Both the position numbers and the translations under genes were made by a program. This document shows, in pieces, positions 7,051 through 14,994 of a stretch of 18,007 nucleotides of DNA (position 1 is the first letter of the stretch; every line of letters begins with the position of its first letter). The stretch spans positions 1 through 18,007 of the forward strand of contig DBYI01000117.1 in the NCBI GenBank assembly GCA_002310115.1. Direction: 5' to 3'. Source of the DNA: Ruminococcus flavefaciens. Lineage in GTDB: Bacteria > Bacillota > Clostridia > Oscillospirales > Ruminococcaceae. The notes under the pieces are model-generated. The model searched no databases. It was not told the origin of the DNA and saw only the letters and a list, made by a program, of their open reading frames with translations.

Positions 7051-7890
7051 CTATATGAACAGTTTCTCCATTTCTGTATAATCGAACTTAGAATGGCGTT
7101 TCCAGGACATTTCTATGAGCTTCTTTGAAACCGCTTTATAAATATCAGAGTTTGTCCCATCGCTTATGGATGCAATATGCTTCTTTACAGTAGAAATATC
7201 ATTACGCTCAACAGGACCTGTTAGAGCAGCTGTCGGTCCCACAGAAAAAATGCGTCTGATATTGCTCATTACAAGTGGTTCAAGTGAAGTAAGCGCTTCT
7301 TTTTCGCTAAAACCGCACTGTTCAAGAATTTCAACGCTTTCCTTCATAATTCCACACATTAGATTACTTGCAACAGAACAGGCAGCATGATAACGTCCTT
7401 TAATGTCTCCGCTTATGATACGTGTAGGATTGCCCATATCTGAAAGTATTTTTTTCCATTCCTCTGCGCATTCTCCCTCTATGCAGAAAAAAGCATTTCC
7501 TAATTCCTTATATGCCTCCGTTTTGCTGCTTATTGGAAAAAGAGGGTGTATAGATGAACCTTTTGCACCATATTTTGCTATATCGGGGAATACTTCTTCA
7601 GCGGATAATACTCCACTGCAATGGCATATCTTTTTCTCTCTAAGTTGTTCCATTGGCAGCGAAAGATATGTATTTTTGATTTCATCGTCGGGAACTGTAA
7701 GAAAAACTGCGTCGCTTACTAGAATAAGCTTTTCCGCAGACATAAAAAAATCCGTACCTGTAAATGCAGCCGCCTCACGCGCAGAACTTTCCGAACGGCT
7801 GAAATATCCAGATATTTCCAAACCGTTTTCGGCAAAGTATTTCCCCAGTGAAAAGCCAACTTTTCCTGCGCCTATAAATCCGATTTTCAT
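7051..7890 (-). CDS. panG: Rossmann/DUF2520 protein, probable PanG-type ketopantoate reductase
   Basis: The 279-residue protein starts MKIGFIGAGKVGFSLG, a classic NAD(P)-binding GxGxxG fold (G7, G9, G12). Residues about 1-120 are the Rossmann-like domain, with CHCSGVLS (89-96) and SIHPLFP (113-119); residues about 125-275 form the helical DUF2520 domain with GRYHAACSVASN (165-176). This pairing is known in the PanG class of ketopantoate reductases described from Francisella, unrelated in detail to PanE. Lying directly upstream of panB-panC-panD, it would fill the otherwise missing NADPH-dependent step from ketopantoate to pantoate. ATG at 7890 has GGTGAG about 5 nt upstream; a GTG at 7902 is an alternative start. 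Fold is secure; the enzymatic role rests on domain type plus context. Confidence 0.75.
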   Translation of the reverse strand: MKIGFIGAGKVGFSLGKYFAENGLEISGYFSRSESSAREAAAFTGTDFFMSAEKLILVSDAVFLTVPDDEIKNTYLSLPMEQLREKKICHCSGVLSAEEVFPDIAKYGAKGSSIHPLFPISSKTEAYKELGNAFFCIEGECAEEWKKILSDMGNPTRIISGDIKGRYHAACSVASNLMCGIMKESVEILEQCGFSEKEALTSLEPLVMSNIRRIFSVGPTAALTGPVERNDISTVKKHIASISDGTNSDIYKAVSKKLIEMSWKRHSKFDYTEMEKLFI

Positions 7891-7925
7891 ATTACTCACC
7901 ACAAATTCTCATAATTTTTTATATA

Positions 7926-7953
7926 ATAATAAGTTAAAACAACCGATTGTCAA
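7926..7953 (-). promoter_or_regulatory. Promoter of the panG-led pantothenate cluster
   Basis: On the minus strand TTGACA (7948-7953), a 16-bp spacer, then TATTAT (7926-7931). The leader to the panG ATG at 7890 would be about 29 nt. Confidence 0.65.
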
Positions 7954-7969
7954 GAATTTAAAACAGTCT

Positions 7970-8020
7970 ATCAAAGATTAGTGTACTAATAGCTCAAAGG
8001 GAATCAAAGATATGTACTAA
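7970..8020. repeat. Imperfect direct repeat
   Basis: ATCAAAGAT ... GTACTAA occurs twice: 7970-7989 (with TAGT between the halves) and 8003-8020 (with AT between). The copies are 33 bp apart and lie just after the stop of the membrane kinase gene. No hairpin terminator was found here. Function unknown. Confidence 0.55.
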
Positions 8021-8027
8021 AAACAAT

Positions 8028-10889
8028 TCATATCTGAATTAGTTCTGTAAGTGTCTTAGTAATCTGTGGAATATTATACGGTTTTGCAAGATGTCCGTTC
8101 ATTCCTGAATTTAAAGCATGCTTCTTATCTTCTTCAAAAGCATTTGCTGTTACAGCCACAATTGGAATATCAGCTTTTTTCTTATCTCCAAGTGAACGTA
8201 TAACCCGTGCTGCTTCATAGCCGTCCATAACAGGCATTTGTATATCCATAAGAACAATAGAATAATAACCTGGATCAGATTCTGTAATTTTTCTGATTGC
8301 ACTTTCTCCGTTTTCAGCAACATCAACTGTCAAGCCCATTTCTTCGAGGATAGCTCTTGCAATCATCTGATTCATTTCATTATCCTCTACAAGAAGAACA
8401 GTTTTCCCTTTAAAAATATGAACTCTATCATTATCAATGATATTCCTATCTGTGTTTTTATCTGCTGCTGAAGATACATCGACTATTCTACATGGTAAGT
8501 AAACAACAAATTCGCTACCCTTTCCTTCTTCTGAATTGACAGAGATTGTTCCTCCCATAATATCAACAATTTTTTTGGTAATAGCCATTCCAAGTCCTGT
8601 TCCCTGAATACCGCTGACTGTGCTTGTCTGTTCACGAGTAAATGCATCAAAAATCATACTTTGGAACTCATCACTCATACCGATACCATTATCTTTTACT
8701 CGGAATTCAAATCCTGCCATTTTTTTATCAGATATCTGTTTCTCAATCACTTTCAGATTTATAGTTCCGCCAGTTGAAGTGAATTTTACTGCATTTGATA
8801 GTATATTCAGCAAAACTTGCTGTAGCCTGAGATTATCTACATAAATATCATCATGAATAATGTTATTGATATCAACTTTAAGCTTTAGCTGCTTAGATGA
8901 GATATCAGTATGAACAATGGTACATATATCATTTATCACATCTGACAAATGTGTTTCAGTAACATTTATCGTCACCTTACCGCTTTCTATTCTGCTCATA
9001 TCCAGCACATCGTTTATCAATGACAGCAGGTGCTGACTTGAAATACTAATTTTACTAAGATAATCCCTAACCTGCTTATTATTGTCTAAATGAAAATTTG
9101 CAAGTGCTGTAAATCCGATAATTGCATTCATTGGAGTACGAATATCATGTGACATATTATTGAGAAATACAGTCTTTGCACGATTAGCATGTTCCGCCGC
9201 CGATAGTGCATCTGCAAGTGCTTTCTTGCTTTCATCGAGCTCCTTATTGGCCAGTTCAAGTTCTAACCTTGACTTTTCCTTGATTTCAAGTTCTTTTCTT
9301 GAGTGCATTGTATCACGTATGAGAAGAAATATCACAAGACCTATTATACCAATTGCAATTGCCATAAACACCCCTGCATTGTCTTTTACAGCATCAGAAA
9401 AACCATAAGTATACAGATTGTCTGTATAGCTATAAGCCAGATTCTGAAAATAATCACTGCCAATAACAGCTATTCCTCTGTTAAGCAACTTAAGAAGCTC
9501 CTCATTTCCTATTTTCACACCAAGACAACGATCGTCCTTTTTACTGATATGACGGTGTGAAAGGCTACGGTATCGGCTATTTTTCAGAATATCATTTACA
9601 CGCATTCCGTTTAGAGTCGTAGCTCCTGCTTTACCATCAAGCACAGCTTCAAGACACTCTTGAATGGAATAACAATTTATTATTTCGGCATCAGGGAAAT
9701 TAGTGCAGATATAATAATACTGCATTGTATTATTTTGATTCACGGCAATACTGCTTATCGTATCTTTATCATATTCGCCGAAGTAAATTAGCTCGGTCGT
9801 GGAAGAAATAACAGGACTTGACTGATACATCCCGTTTTCCTCAGAATAGTAAAGTCCGCCTCCAACGGGAAAAGCAACATCTATCTCATCTATTTGCATT
9901 GCCATGATCATATCATCATAGCTTTTATATCCAATGTAACTGACTTTTATTCCGTTAAGTCCAAGATCATTAAATATTTCAGGTATAAGATCCTTTATTA
10001 TACCTGTAACGCTTCCGTCCTTGTTTGTATCACTATAAGGGAGATAATTCTCAAAATAGCCGATTCTTATCTCACTGTGTGTATCTATCCATTCTTTTTC
10101 AGGATCAGAAAAAGCCCTTGATGAAACACTTACAGGAAAGTATTTAAGGTTCAGATAATTAAGGTATTCAGGTTCCTCAGCTGCAAGCAAATTCTGAGCC
10201 GTATCAAGCTCAGATAAAATATCTCTCCGGCTTTTGCTCACACATAAATAATAATCTGAACCTCCGAAAGGGAAAAGTACCTCAGCGTGCTCTCTTCCGT
10301 AAGCTCCGTCACCTTCAGCTACCAGTATATCAATATTCTTCGAATCAAATTCTATAAAAAGCTTCTCATAATCAGAAAATGCCATTACCTCTGCTTTTAC
10401 GCTGTGACTGTCAAGGTATTCCTTTAATGTATCAACCATCGCACTGTCCAATACACCTATTCTTCTTCCATTAAAACTTTTCGGATCAGCAGTGATATCA
10501 GCATCTGTATCATGCTTAACAAAGTTATACGTTTCAGTTCCCATAGGCAAATCCGGATATCCCATAAAGTTTTTTCGGTCTTCCTTATATGCAAGTCCAG
10601 CAACAACATCTACTTTACCATCAAGCAGCATATTATATACTTCTCCGAAACTACCGTAAACATATTCATATTCCCAGCCCGTGTATTCAGAGAGCTTGAT
10701 ATAATACTCATATGCATAGCCTGATTTTACCTTACCTTCTTTCGCCCCTTCCTGAAAGACCTCATTTTCATAGTATCCGACACGTATCGTTTTCGGTTGT
10801 TCCTTTGCAAACGCGCTTATTGGTACATCTAGTGTCACCATCATTATCAGTATTATAACAACAGTAGCTATTCTTATATTCTTCGACAT
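8028..10889 (-). CDS. Membrane hybrid histidine kinase with two periplasmic-binding-like sensor domains
   Basis: ATG at 10889 is chosen: AGAGG is 8 nt upstream, whereas an ATG two codons earlier is only 2 nt from it. The 953-residue protein has an N-terminal hydrophobic signal/anchor (about 6-28), two tandem family-3 solute-binding-like domains (about 34-255 and 268-490), a membrane segment (about 506-525), a coiled coil (about 533-570), a HisKA domain with phospho-His H581 in NMSHDIRTP, a HATPase domain (NILSNAVKF, DNGIGM, GTGLGMAI) and a receiver at about 830-950 with D882 in LMDIQMPVMDG and K935. The layout resembles BvgS but lacks PAS and Hpt domains. It should sense a small ligand outside the cell and pass phosphate to an external Hpt protein. 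Its first 122 bp lie inside the end of the upstream kinase gene in another frame. Confidence 0.93.
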   Translation of the reverse strand: MSKNIRIATVVIILIMMVTLDVPISAFAKEQPKTIRVGYYENEVFQEGAKEGKVKSGYAYEYYIKLSEYTGWEYEYVYGSFGEVYNMLLDGKVDVVAGLAYKEDRKNFMGYPDLPMGTETYNFVKHDTDADITADPKSFNGRRIGVLDSAMVDTLKEYLDSHSVKAEVMAFSDYEKLFIEFDSKNIDILVAEGDGAYGREHAEVLFPFGGSDYYLCVSKSRRDILSELDTAQNLLAAEEPEYLNYLNLKYFPVSVSSRAFSDPEKEWIDTHSEIRIGYFENYLPYSDTNKDGSVTGIIKDLIPEIFNDLGLNGIKVSYIGYKSYDDMIMAMQIDEIDVAFPVGGGLYYSEENGMYQSSPVISSTTELIYFGEYDKDTISSIAVNQNNTMQYYYICTNFPDAEIINCYSIQECLEAVLDGKAGATTLNGMRVNDILKNSRYRSLSHRHISKKDDRCLGVKIGNEELLKLLNRGIAVIGSDYFQNLAYSYTDNLYTYGFSDAVKDNAGVFMAIAIGIIGLVIFLLIRDTMHSRKELEIKEKSRLELELANKELDESKKALADALSAAEHANRAKTVFLNNMSHDIRTPMNAIIGFTALANFHLDNNKQVRDYLSKISISSQHLLSLINDVLDMSRIESGKVTINVTETHLSDVINDICTIVHTDISSKQLKLKVDINNIIHDDIYVDNLRLQQVLLNILSNAVKFTSTGGTINLKVIEKQISDKKMAGFEFRVKDNGIGMSDEFQSMIFDAFTREQTSTVSGIQGTGLGMAITKKIVDIMGGTISVNSEEGKGSEFVVYLPCRIVDVSSAADKNTDRNIIDNDRVHIFKGKTVLLVEDNEMNQMIARAILEEMGLTVDVAENGESAIRKITESDPGYYSIVLMDIQMPVMDGYEAARVIRSLGDKKKADIPIVAVTANAFEEDKKHALNSGMNGHLAKPYNIPQITKTLTELIQI

Positions 10890-13401
10890 TGTCATATCCT
10901 CTCTGTTGTAAGTCGTTATGTTCTGAGTCCCATATCAGTTCTTCCAATGTTTGATACAACCGCTCAGCTTCAACAGGCTTGGACAAATGAGCATTCATTC
11001 CAAACTGTAATGATATCTGTACGTCTTCGTCAAAGGCATTTGCAGTCATAGCAACAATAGGCATTTTTAGGGCATCGCTACGTTCAGAAGCACGTATTTC
11101 AGCTGTAGCTTCAAGTCCGTCCATTTCGGGCATACGAACATCCATCAATACAGCGTCATAATATCCGGCCGGTCTTTCCAAGAACATATTAAGAGCTATT
11201 TTCCCATTTTCTGCATGATCTATTATCATGCCTTTTATTTTAAGCAGTTCCTTCACGATCTCTGCATTAATAAAAACGTCTTCTGCAAGAAGAATATGCC
11301 TGCCTTTTAAATCTGCACGTTTCCTTTCACGAAGTATTAGCATATGGTTCTTTCGTGCAATACGCTGAAATTCTTCTATAACATTTGAAGCAAACAGTGG
11401 TTTGGCAATGAAGCCACCAACTCCGATGCGCATTGCATCGTTCATGATCTCGTCCCAGTTGAAAGAAGTAATTATGATGATAGTCGTTTCTCTGTCGTAA
11501 AGCTTTCTTATCTCTTCGGCACATTTGATACCATCCATATCGTGCATTTTCCAGTCAAGAAGTACCAGATTATATGGTTCATGCTTTCTATGCTGTACCT
11601 CAAGCATATTCAACGCGGTCACGCCGTTAAGACAGATATCAGCCTTTATTCCGGCTTCCTCTAAAACTATCCTCGCATGCTCGGCGGCAATCTCCTCATC
11701 ATCTACAACAAGCACGCGCATTTCCCTTGGATCAATAAAAACATCTTCTGCTCCACAGTGCTCACTTTTTTTTAACGTAATAATAACCGTAAACTCCGTA
11801 CCAACTCCCTTCTCAGATTTCACAGAAATAGTACCATTCATGATATCTACGATATTCTTTGTAATTGCCATTCCAAGCCCTGTACTACCATATTTATTAT
11901 TTCTGCTTGAATCCTCCTGAGCAAATGTGTCAAAAACCTTCGGCAAAAACACCTTATCCATGCCAATGCCAGTATCTTTGATAATAAACCTTATTGTTGC
12001 CTGATCTTCAAATATTGCCGTTCGTTCAACAGTCATCGAAATATGTCCGGGAGCTTCAGTGAATTTAATAGCATTGCTAAGGATATTGATAAGTATCTGC
12101 TTGAGCTTTAGATCATCGCCGATATAGTAGTCTGAAACTCCACCAACAACATTGCATTCATATTTCAAGCCTTTATCACTGCACTGAGTCATTACCATAA
12201 TATTGATCTGTTCAAGCATGTCACGAAACGAAAACTCCTCTTTTCTGAGTATCATTTTGCCAGATTCAATTCGGCTCATATCAAGAATATCATTGATAAG
12301 TCCAAGCAGATGACGTGCGCTTTCACCAATTTTCTCAAAATAGCCCCTTGTTTCAGCGTCTAGATTTGTTTTTCTCAAAGCAAGACTATGAAGACCTATA
12401 ATAGCGTTCATTGGTGTTCGTATTTCATGACTCATATTGGAAAGGAAGGTCGTTTTTGCTCTGTTTGCCTGTTCTGCAGCTTCAAGGGCTTCACTTAATG
12501 CTTGATTTTTCGCCATAGTATCACGCATTTCCTTGTCGATATTCGTAAGTCCAAGACCTATTGCATGAACGATATGATCGTCCCTGTCCTCAGCATGACG
12601 TACTCCCGCAATTCTTATCATCTCATAATAATCAGAACCATTCCTATGTGCGAGATAACGATAAGCTATAATGATATTCTCAGAAAGTGCTTTTCTGATA
12701 TTATCAGGATCAATAAAATCAAGGAAACCGTCGCGGTAATTTTCATCGACCGAATGCTCAGCGTACCATTTAAAACGTTCATAGTATGGGAAATGTATCC
12801 CTTCTATTGTTTGTTCCTTATCATTTGGATCGCCACGATAACAAACAGCGTCATTACTGTCAAGATCTATATGATAAACACTTCTGTAATCTGAAGCAAG
12901 TGCAGTTATCATCTTATCCTGTTGTTCACGTTGATTCTGCTCCTCTATAAGCTTCTCCTGAAAAGCAAGGCGTTTTTCAAGCTCCTGCTGTTCATGTTTC
13001 TTAGTGATATCTGAAATAAATACATAATAGATACCGCCATAAGCTTCCGTTTCTGTATAATGGCCGTAATCGTCAACCCAGCGTACTTCACCGTCTTTTC
13101 TTATTATCCTGTATTCTACACTATCAAAATTATCCTCGTTTTTCTTGATCTGTTCAACAATTGAAGATGAAACATACGCACGATCATCAGCGTGTACCAT
13201 TCCACGGAAATTGTAACCCGTAAGTTCCTTAAATTCGGAAATATTGTTGCAACCAAAAATACGAAATACAGCGGCATTGGCATAGAGCAACTCTTCACTT
13301 TCATCTGCTCTGTAGATAAAGAAGCCACCGGGCATCATTCTTCCGATTGCTTTTACGATGTGCATTGTCTGTTCGTTAAGTTCAAAATGCTTGCCAAACA
13401 T
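10768..13401 (-). CDS. Cytoplasmic PAS hybrid histidine kinase with two receiver domains
   Basis: ATG at 13401 has GGAGG 8 nt upstream. The 877-residue product has no membrane segment. It shows a PAS domain (about 15-133, with IIRKDGEVRWVDDYG and VFISDITKKHE), a coiled coil (about 134-165), a second PAS-like sensor region (about 170-290), HisKA with H325 in NMSHEIRTP, HATPase (NILSNAIKF, DTGIGM, GSTGLGMAI), receiver 1 (about 561-682, D616 in LLDWKMHDMDG, K668) and receiver 2 (about 701-825, D754 in LMDVRMPEMDG, K808). All phosphotransfer residues are intact. No Hpt domain is present, which fits the two free Hpt genes just upstream. The last 40 or so codons lie beyond the receiver fold, are Asn/Asp/Cys-rich, and overlap the next kinase gene out of frame; this tail looks like readthrough after loss of an older stop. 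Confidence 0.93.
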   Translation of the reverse strand: MFGKHFELNEQTMHIVKAIGRMMPGGFFIYRADESEELLYANAAVFRIFGCNNISEFKELTGYNFRGMVHADDRAYVSSSIVEQIKKNEDNFDSVEYRIIRKDGEVRWVDDYGHYTETEAYGGIYYVFISDITKKHEQQELEKRLAFQEKLIEEQNQREQQDKMITALASDYRSVYHIDLDSNDAVCYRGDPNDKEQTIEGIHFPYYERFKWYAEHSVDENYRDGFLDFIDPDNIRKALSENIIIAYRYLAHRNGSDYYEMIRIAGVRHAEDRDDHIVHAIGLGLTNIDKEMRDTMAKNQALSEALEAAEQANRAKTTFLSNMSHEIRTPMNAIIGLHSLALRKTNLDAETRGYFEKIGESARHLLGLINDILDMSRIESGKMILRKEEFSFRDMLEQINIMVMTQCSDKGLKYECNVVGGVSDYYIGDDLKLKQILINILSNAIKFTEAPGHISMTVERTAIFEDQATIRFIIKDTGIGMDKVFLPKVFDTFAQEDSSRNNKYGSTGLGMAITKNIVDIMNGTISVKSEKGVGTEFTVIITLKKSEHCGAEDVFIDPREMRVLVVDDEEIAAEHARIVLEEAGIKADICLNGVTALNMLEVQHRKHEPYNLVLLDWKMHDMDGIKCAEEIRKLYDRETTIIIITSFNWDEIMNDAMRIGVGGFIAKPLFASNVIEEFQRIARKNHMLILRERKRADLKGRHILLAEDVFINAEIVKELLKIKGMIIDHAENGKIALNMFLERPAGYYDAVLMDVRMPEMDGLEATAEIRASERSDALKMPIVAMTANAFDEDVQISLQFGMNAHLSKPVEAERLYQTLEELIWDSEHNDLQQRGYDNVEEYKNSYCCYNTDNDGDTRCTNKRVCKGTTENDTCRIL

Positions 13402-13424
13402 GGCTTAATCCTCCAAAAGTACAT

Positions 13425-13430
13425 ATTATA
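13425..13430 (-). promoter_or_regulatory. Possible -10 element for the kinase genes
   Basis: TATAAT on the minus strand sits in the T-tract of the terminator, 23 bp before the PAS kinase start codon. The best -35 16 bp upstream is only TTTTGA, so this is a weak call; some promoter is expected here because of the terminator. Confidence 0.3.
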
Positions 13431-13464
13431 AAAACGAGGGAACACTTCAAAAGAACCGTTCCCT
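13425..13464 (-). terminator. Rho-independent terminator after the two hpt genes
   Basis: On the minus strand AGGGAAC (13458-13464 complement) pairs with GTTCCCT (13437-13443 complement) around a 14-nt loop, followed by CGTTTTTATAA. It begins about 19 bp after the stop of the second hpt gene and before the PAS kinase start at 13401, so it separates the regulator genes from the kinases. Confidence 0.75.
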
Positions 13465-13482
13465 TTCTGGCATTCCTGTTAA

Positions 13483-13818
13483 TTACAATGCACACAGTCT
13501 TTCAAACTTATTCTTGAGTTCATTCACAAGATCTGTATAATCCGTATCTGTTCTGCTTCGCAGTAATTCTGTCATTTCAGTAACAGGTTTAGTCAAAGGC
13601 GTCAGCGCAAGATTGGAATACATTCCTTTTAATTCATGTGCTGTATCAAAAGCTCCGGTAAGTTCGCCTTTTTTAAGTTGCTGCTCAAGCAAAGAAATCC
13701 TTTTATCTTCTATAGTCTTACGTACAAGCATAATATAGAAATCTTCCCTCTCCAGACATCTTGCAAGCCCCTCATCAACATCTGCACCAAAATCACGAAG
13801 TTTTTCAATTGTAATCAT
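13483..13818 (-). CDS. Single-domain histidine phosphotransfer (Hpt) protein
   Basis: The 111-residue protein is an all-helical Hpt domain carrying the phospho-acceptor H61 in the motif AHELKGMYSNLAL (family pattern H-x-LKG-x2-x2-LG-like). It has no kinase, receiver or membrane part. Such proteins move phosphate between the receiver of a hybrid kinase and the receiver of a response regulator in the cytoplasm. ATG overlaps the stop of the preceding hpt gene as ATGA (13815-13818), and GGAG is 7-8 nt upstream, so the two are translationally coupled. Its sequence differs strongly from its neighbour, so it is not a recent copy. Likely partners are the two hybrid kinases downstream and the LytTR regulator upstream; which pairs with which cannot be read from sequence. 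Confidence 0.88.
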   Translation of the reverse strand: MITIEKLRDFGADVDEGLARCLEREDFYIMLVRKTIEDKRISLLEQQLKKGELTGAFDTAHELKGMYSNLALTPLTKPVTEMTELLRSRTDTDYTDLVNELKNKFERLCAL

Positions 13819-14213
13819 ATCACTTCTCCAGTCTTACCTGAACCAATATCATTCTCAGTCAGTGTATTTTTATTATTACACCATTCGTTATAAATAATCT
13901 CATATTCTTTCACTACCTGTCGGCATAATTCATCAGCTAGTTCATTTTCATTATTCTTCAAAGCTCCATGAAGCTCACATATTTCAGCCGCCAAATGGTC
14001 AAATCCGAGAGTTGCCGTCACACCTTTTAATGTATGGGCAGTATTAATCGCTGATTGAATATCATTACTAAGAATCTGCATTTTCAAATCACGAATATTA
14101 TTGTCATCGAAAAAAACGGTCAGGTATTTTTCTATTCTTTCAGAACTCAAAAGCCTGCTAAGTAACAGATCATAATTTTCACCTATTTTATTATAAAAGT
14201 TCTTCAATTTCAC
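13815..14213 (-). CDS. Single-domain Hpt protein, second copy
   Basis: The 132-residue protein has the Hpt motif AHTLKGVTATLGF with phospho-acceptor H60, a fuller match to the family than the neighbouring copy. Residues about 5-110 form the helical domain; the last 20 residues (NKNTLTENDIGSGKTGEVI) are a polar tail. The start is GTG at 14213, with a GGTGGGGGT stretch 8-9 nt upstream that lies inside the end of the LytTR gene; TTG two codons later is an alternative. Four bases separate it from the LytTR stop and it shares ATGA with the next hpt gene. Role as for other free Hpt proteins: phosphate shuttle between hybrid kinase and response regulator. Confidence 0.88.
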   Translation of the reverse strand: MKLKNFYNKIGENYDLLLSRLLSSERIEKYLTVFFDDNNIRDLKMQILSNDIQSAINTAHTLKGVTATLGFDHLAAEICELHGALKNNENELADELCRQVVKEYEIIYNEWCNNKNTLTENDIGSGKTGEVI

Positions 14214-14217
14214 AGAA

Positions 14218-14967
14218 TCACACCCCCACCGTATCAGCTAAGCTACCTGTAAGTACTGCATTTGAATTATACTCAAGATACAAACGTCTAATATCCTTAA
14301 TACTCTTTTTTCTGACCAAAACTATTTCATTATTGTCCATAACAAAACTTTCGTGAAGACTTTGCACATAATACAGATTAACAAGATAGCTTCTGTGACA
14401 TCTTAAAAAACGTTTATCCTCAATTTCATTCTCTATCATATCAAGGCGTGTGTATAAAGTATGTATCTTGCCATCACTACAATGTATCAGACATTTGGTG
14501 TTTGAACTTTCTATATACCTGATGTTATCATAGGGAATATATTCTACACTGCTGCGTTTCTTAACTATGATTGTATTTTTGCGTCTGCCTATGAGAAGCC
14601 TGTCCATTACACCACAAAACTTCTCATAATTATGAGGCTTCAGCAAATATCCTGCAGCGTCCACATCATAGCTTTCCACTGCATACTTGTCAGATGCAGT
14701 AAGGAAAACTATTTTGCCATTATAACCTCCAGCACGCAACCTCTTCGCCACTTCAATACCAAGTATACTATTAAGGTATATGTCAAGAAAAATAATATCA
14801 TACTTATTACTTTCCTCTAAATCATCAATAAGAGTAATCTCATTACAGTATTCTGTAACGTGATACAAAAAAGACTTGTTTTTAAAATAGCCATCTATCA
14901 TTTCTGATATTACAAATCTGTCAAAGCTACTGTCATCACATACCGCTATTTCAAATACATCTTTCAT
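14218..14967 (-). CDS. LytTR-family response regulator
   Basis: The 249-residue protein has an N-terminal receiver (about 5-125) with the acidic pair D11/D12, phospho-acceptor D62 in IIFLDIYLN, T90 in FLTAS and K110 in YLLKP. Residues about 133-232 form a LytTR DNA-binding domain with IIVKKRSSVEYIP, IRYIESSNTKCLIH and FLRCHRSYLVNL. Family members (AgrA, VirR, LytR types) bind direct-repeat sites upstream of target promoters. GGGAG lies 6 nt before ATG at 14967. It is the only receiver-plus-output protein in the locus, so it is the natural end point of a relay from the two hybrid kinases through the Hpt proteins. The gene lies 27 bp after the Spo0A-like gene and 4 bp before the first hpt gene. 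Confidence 0.93.
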   Translation of the reverse strand: MKDVFEIAVCDDSSFDRFVISEMIDGYFKNKSFLYHVTEYCNEITLIDDLEESNKYDIIFLDIYLNSILGIEVAKRLRAGGYNGKIVFLTASDKYAVESYDVDAAGYLLKPHNYEKFCGVMDRLLIGRRKNTIIVKKRSSVEYIPYDNIRYIESSNTKCLIHCSDGKIHTLYTRLDMIENEIEDKRFLRCHRSYLVNLYYVQSLHESFVMDNNEIVLVRKKSIKDIRRLYLEYNSNAVLTGSLADTVGV

Positions 14968-14994
14968 GTCTTACTCCCTTGCTATGATTAATTA

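Noticed and set aside
7403..7981. Plus-strand open frame of 192 codons
   Set aside because: Lies antisense to panG, has Ser/Phe-rich composition typical of reverse-complement frames, no ribosome binding site, and runs over the panG promoter.
11525..11920. Plus-strand open frame of 131 codons
   Set aside because: Antisense to the HATPase and receiver parts of the PAS kinase; Ser/Ile/Thr-rich shadow without a ribosome binding site.
12502..12894. Plus-strand open frame of 130 codons
   Set aside because: Antisense to the second PAS-like region of the cytoplasmic kinase; no start signal and no motif.
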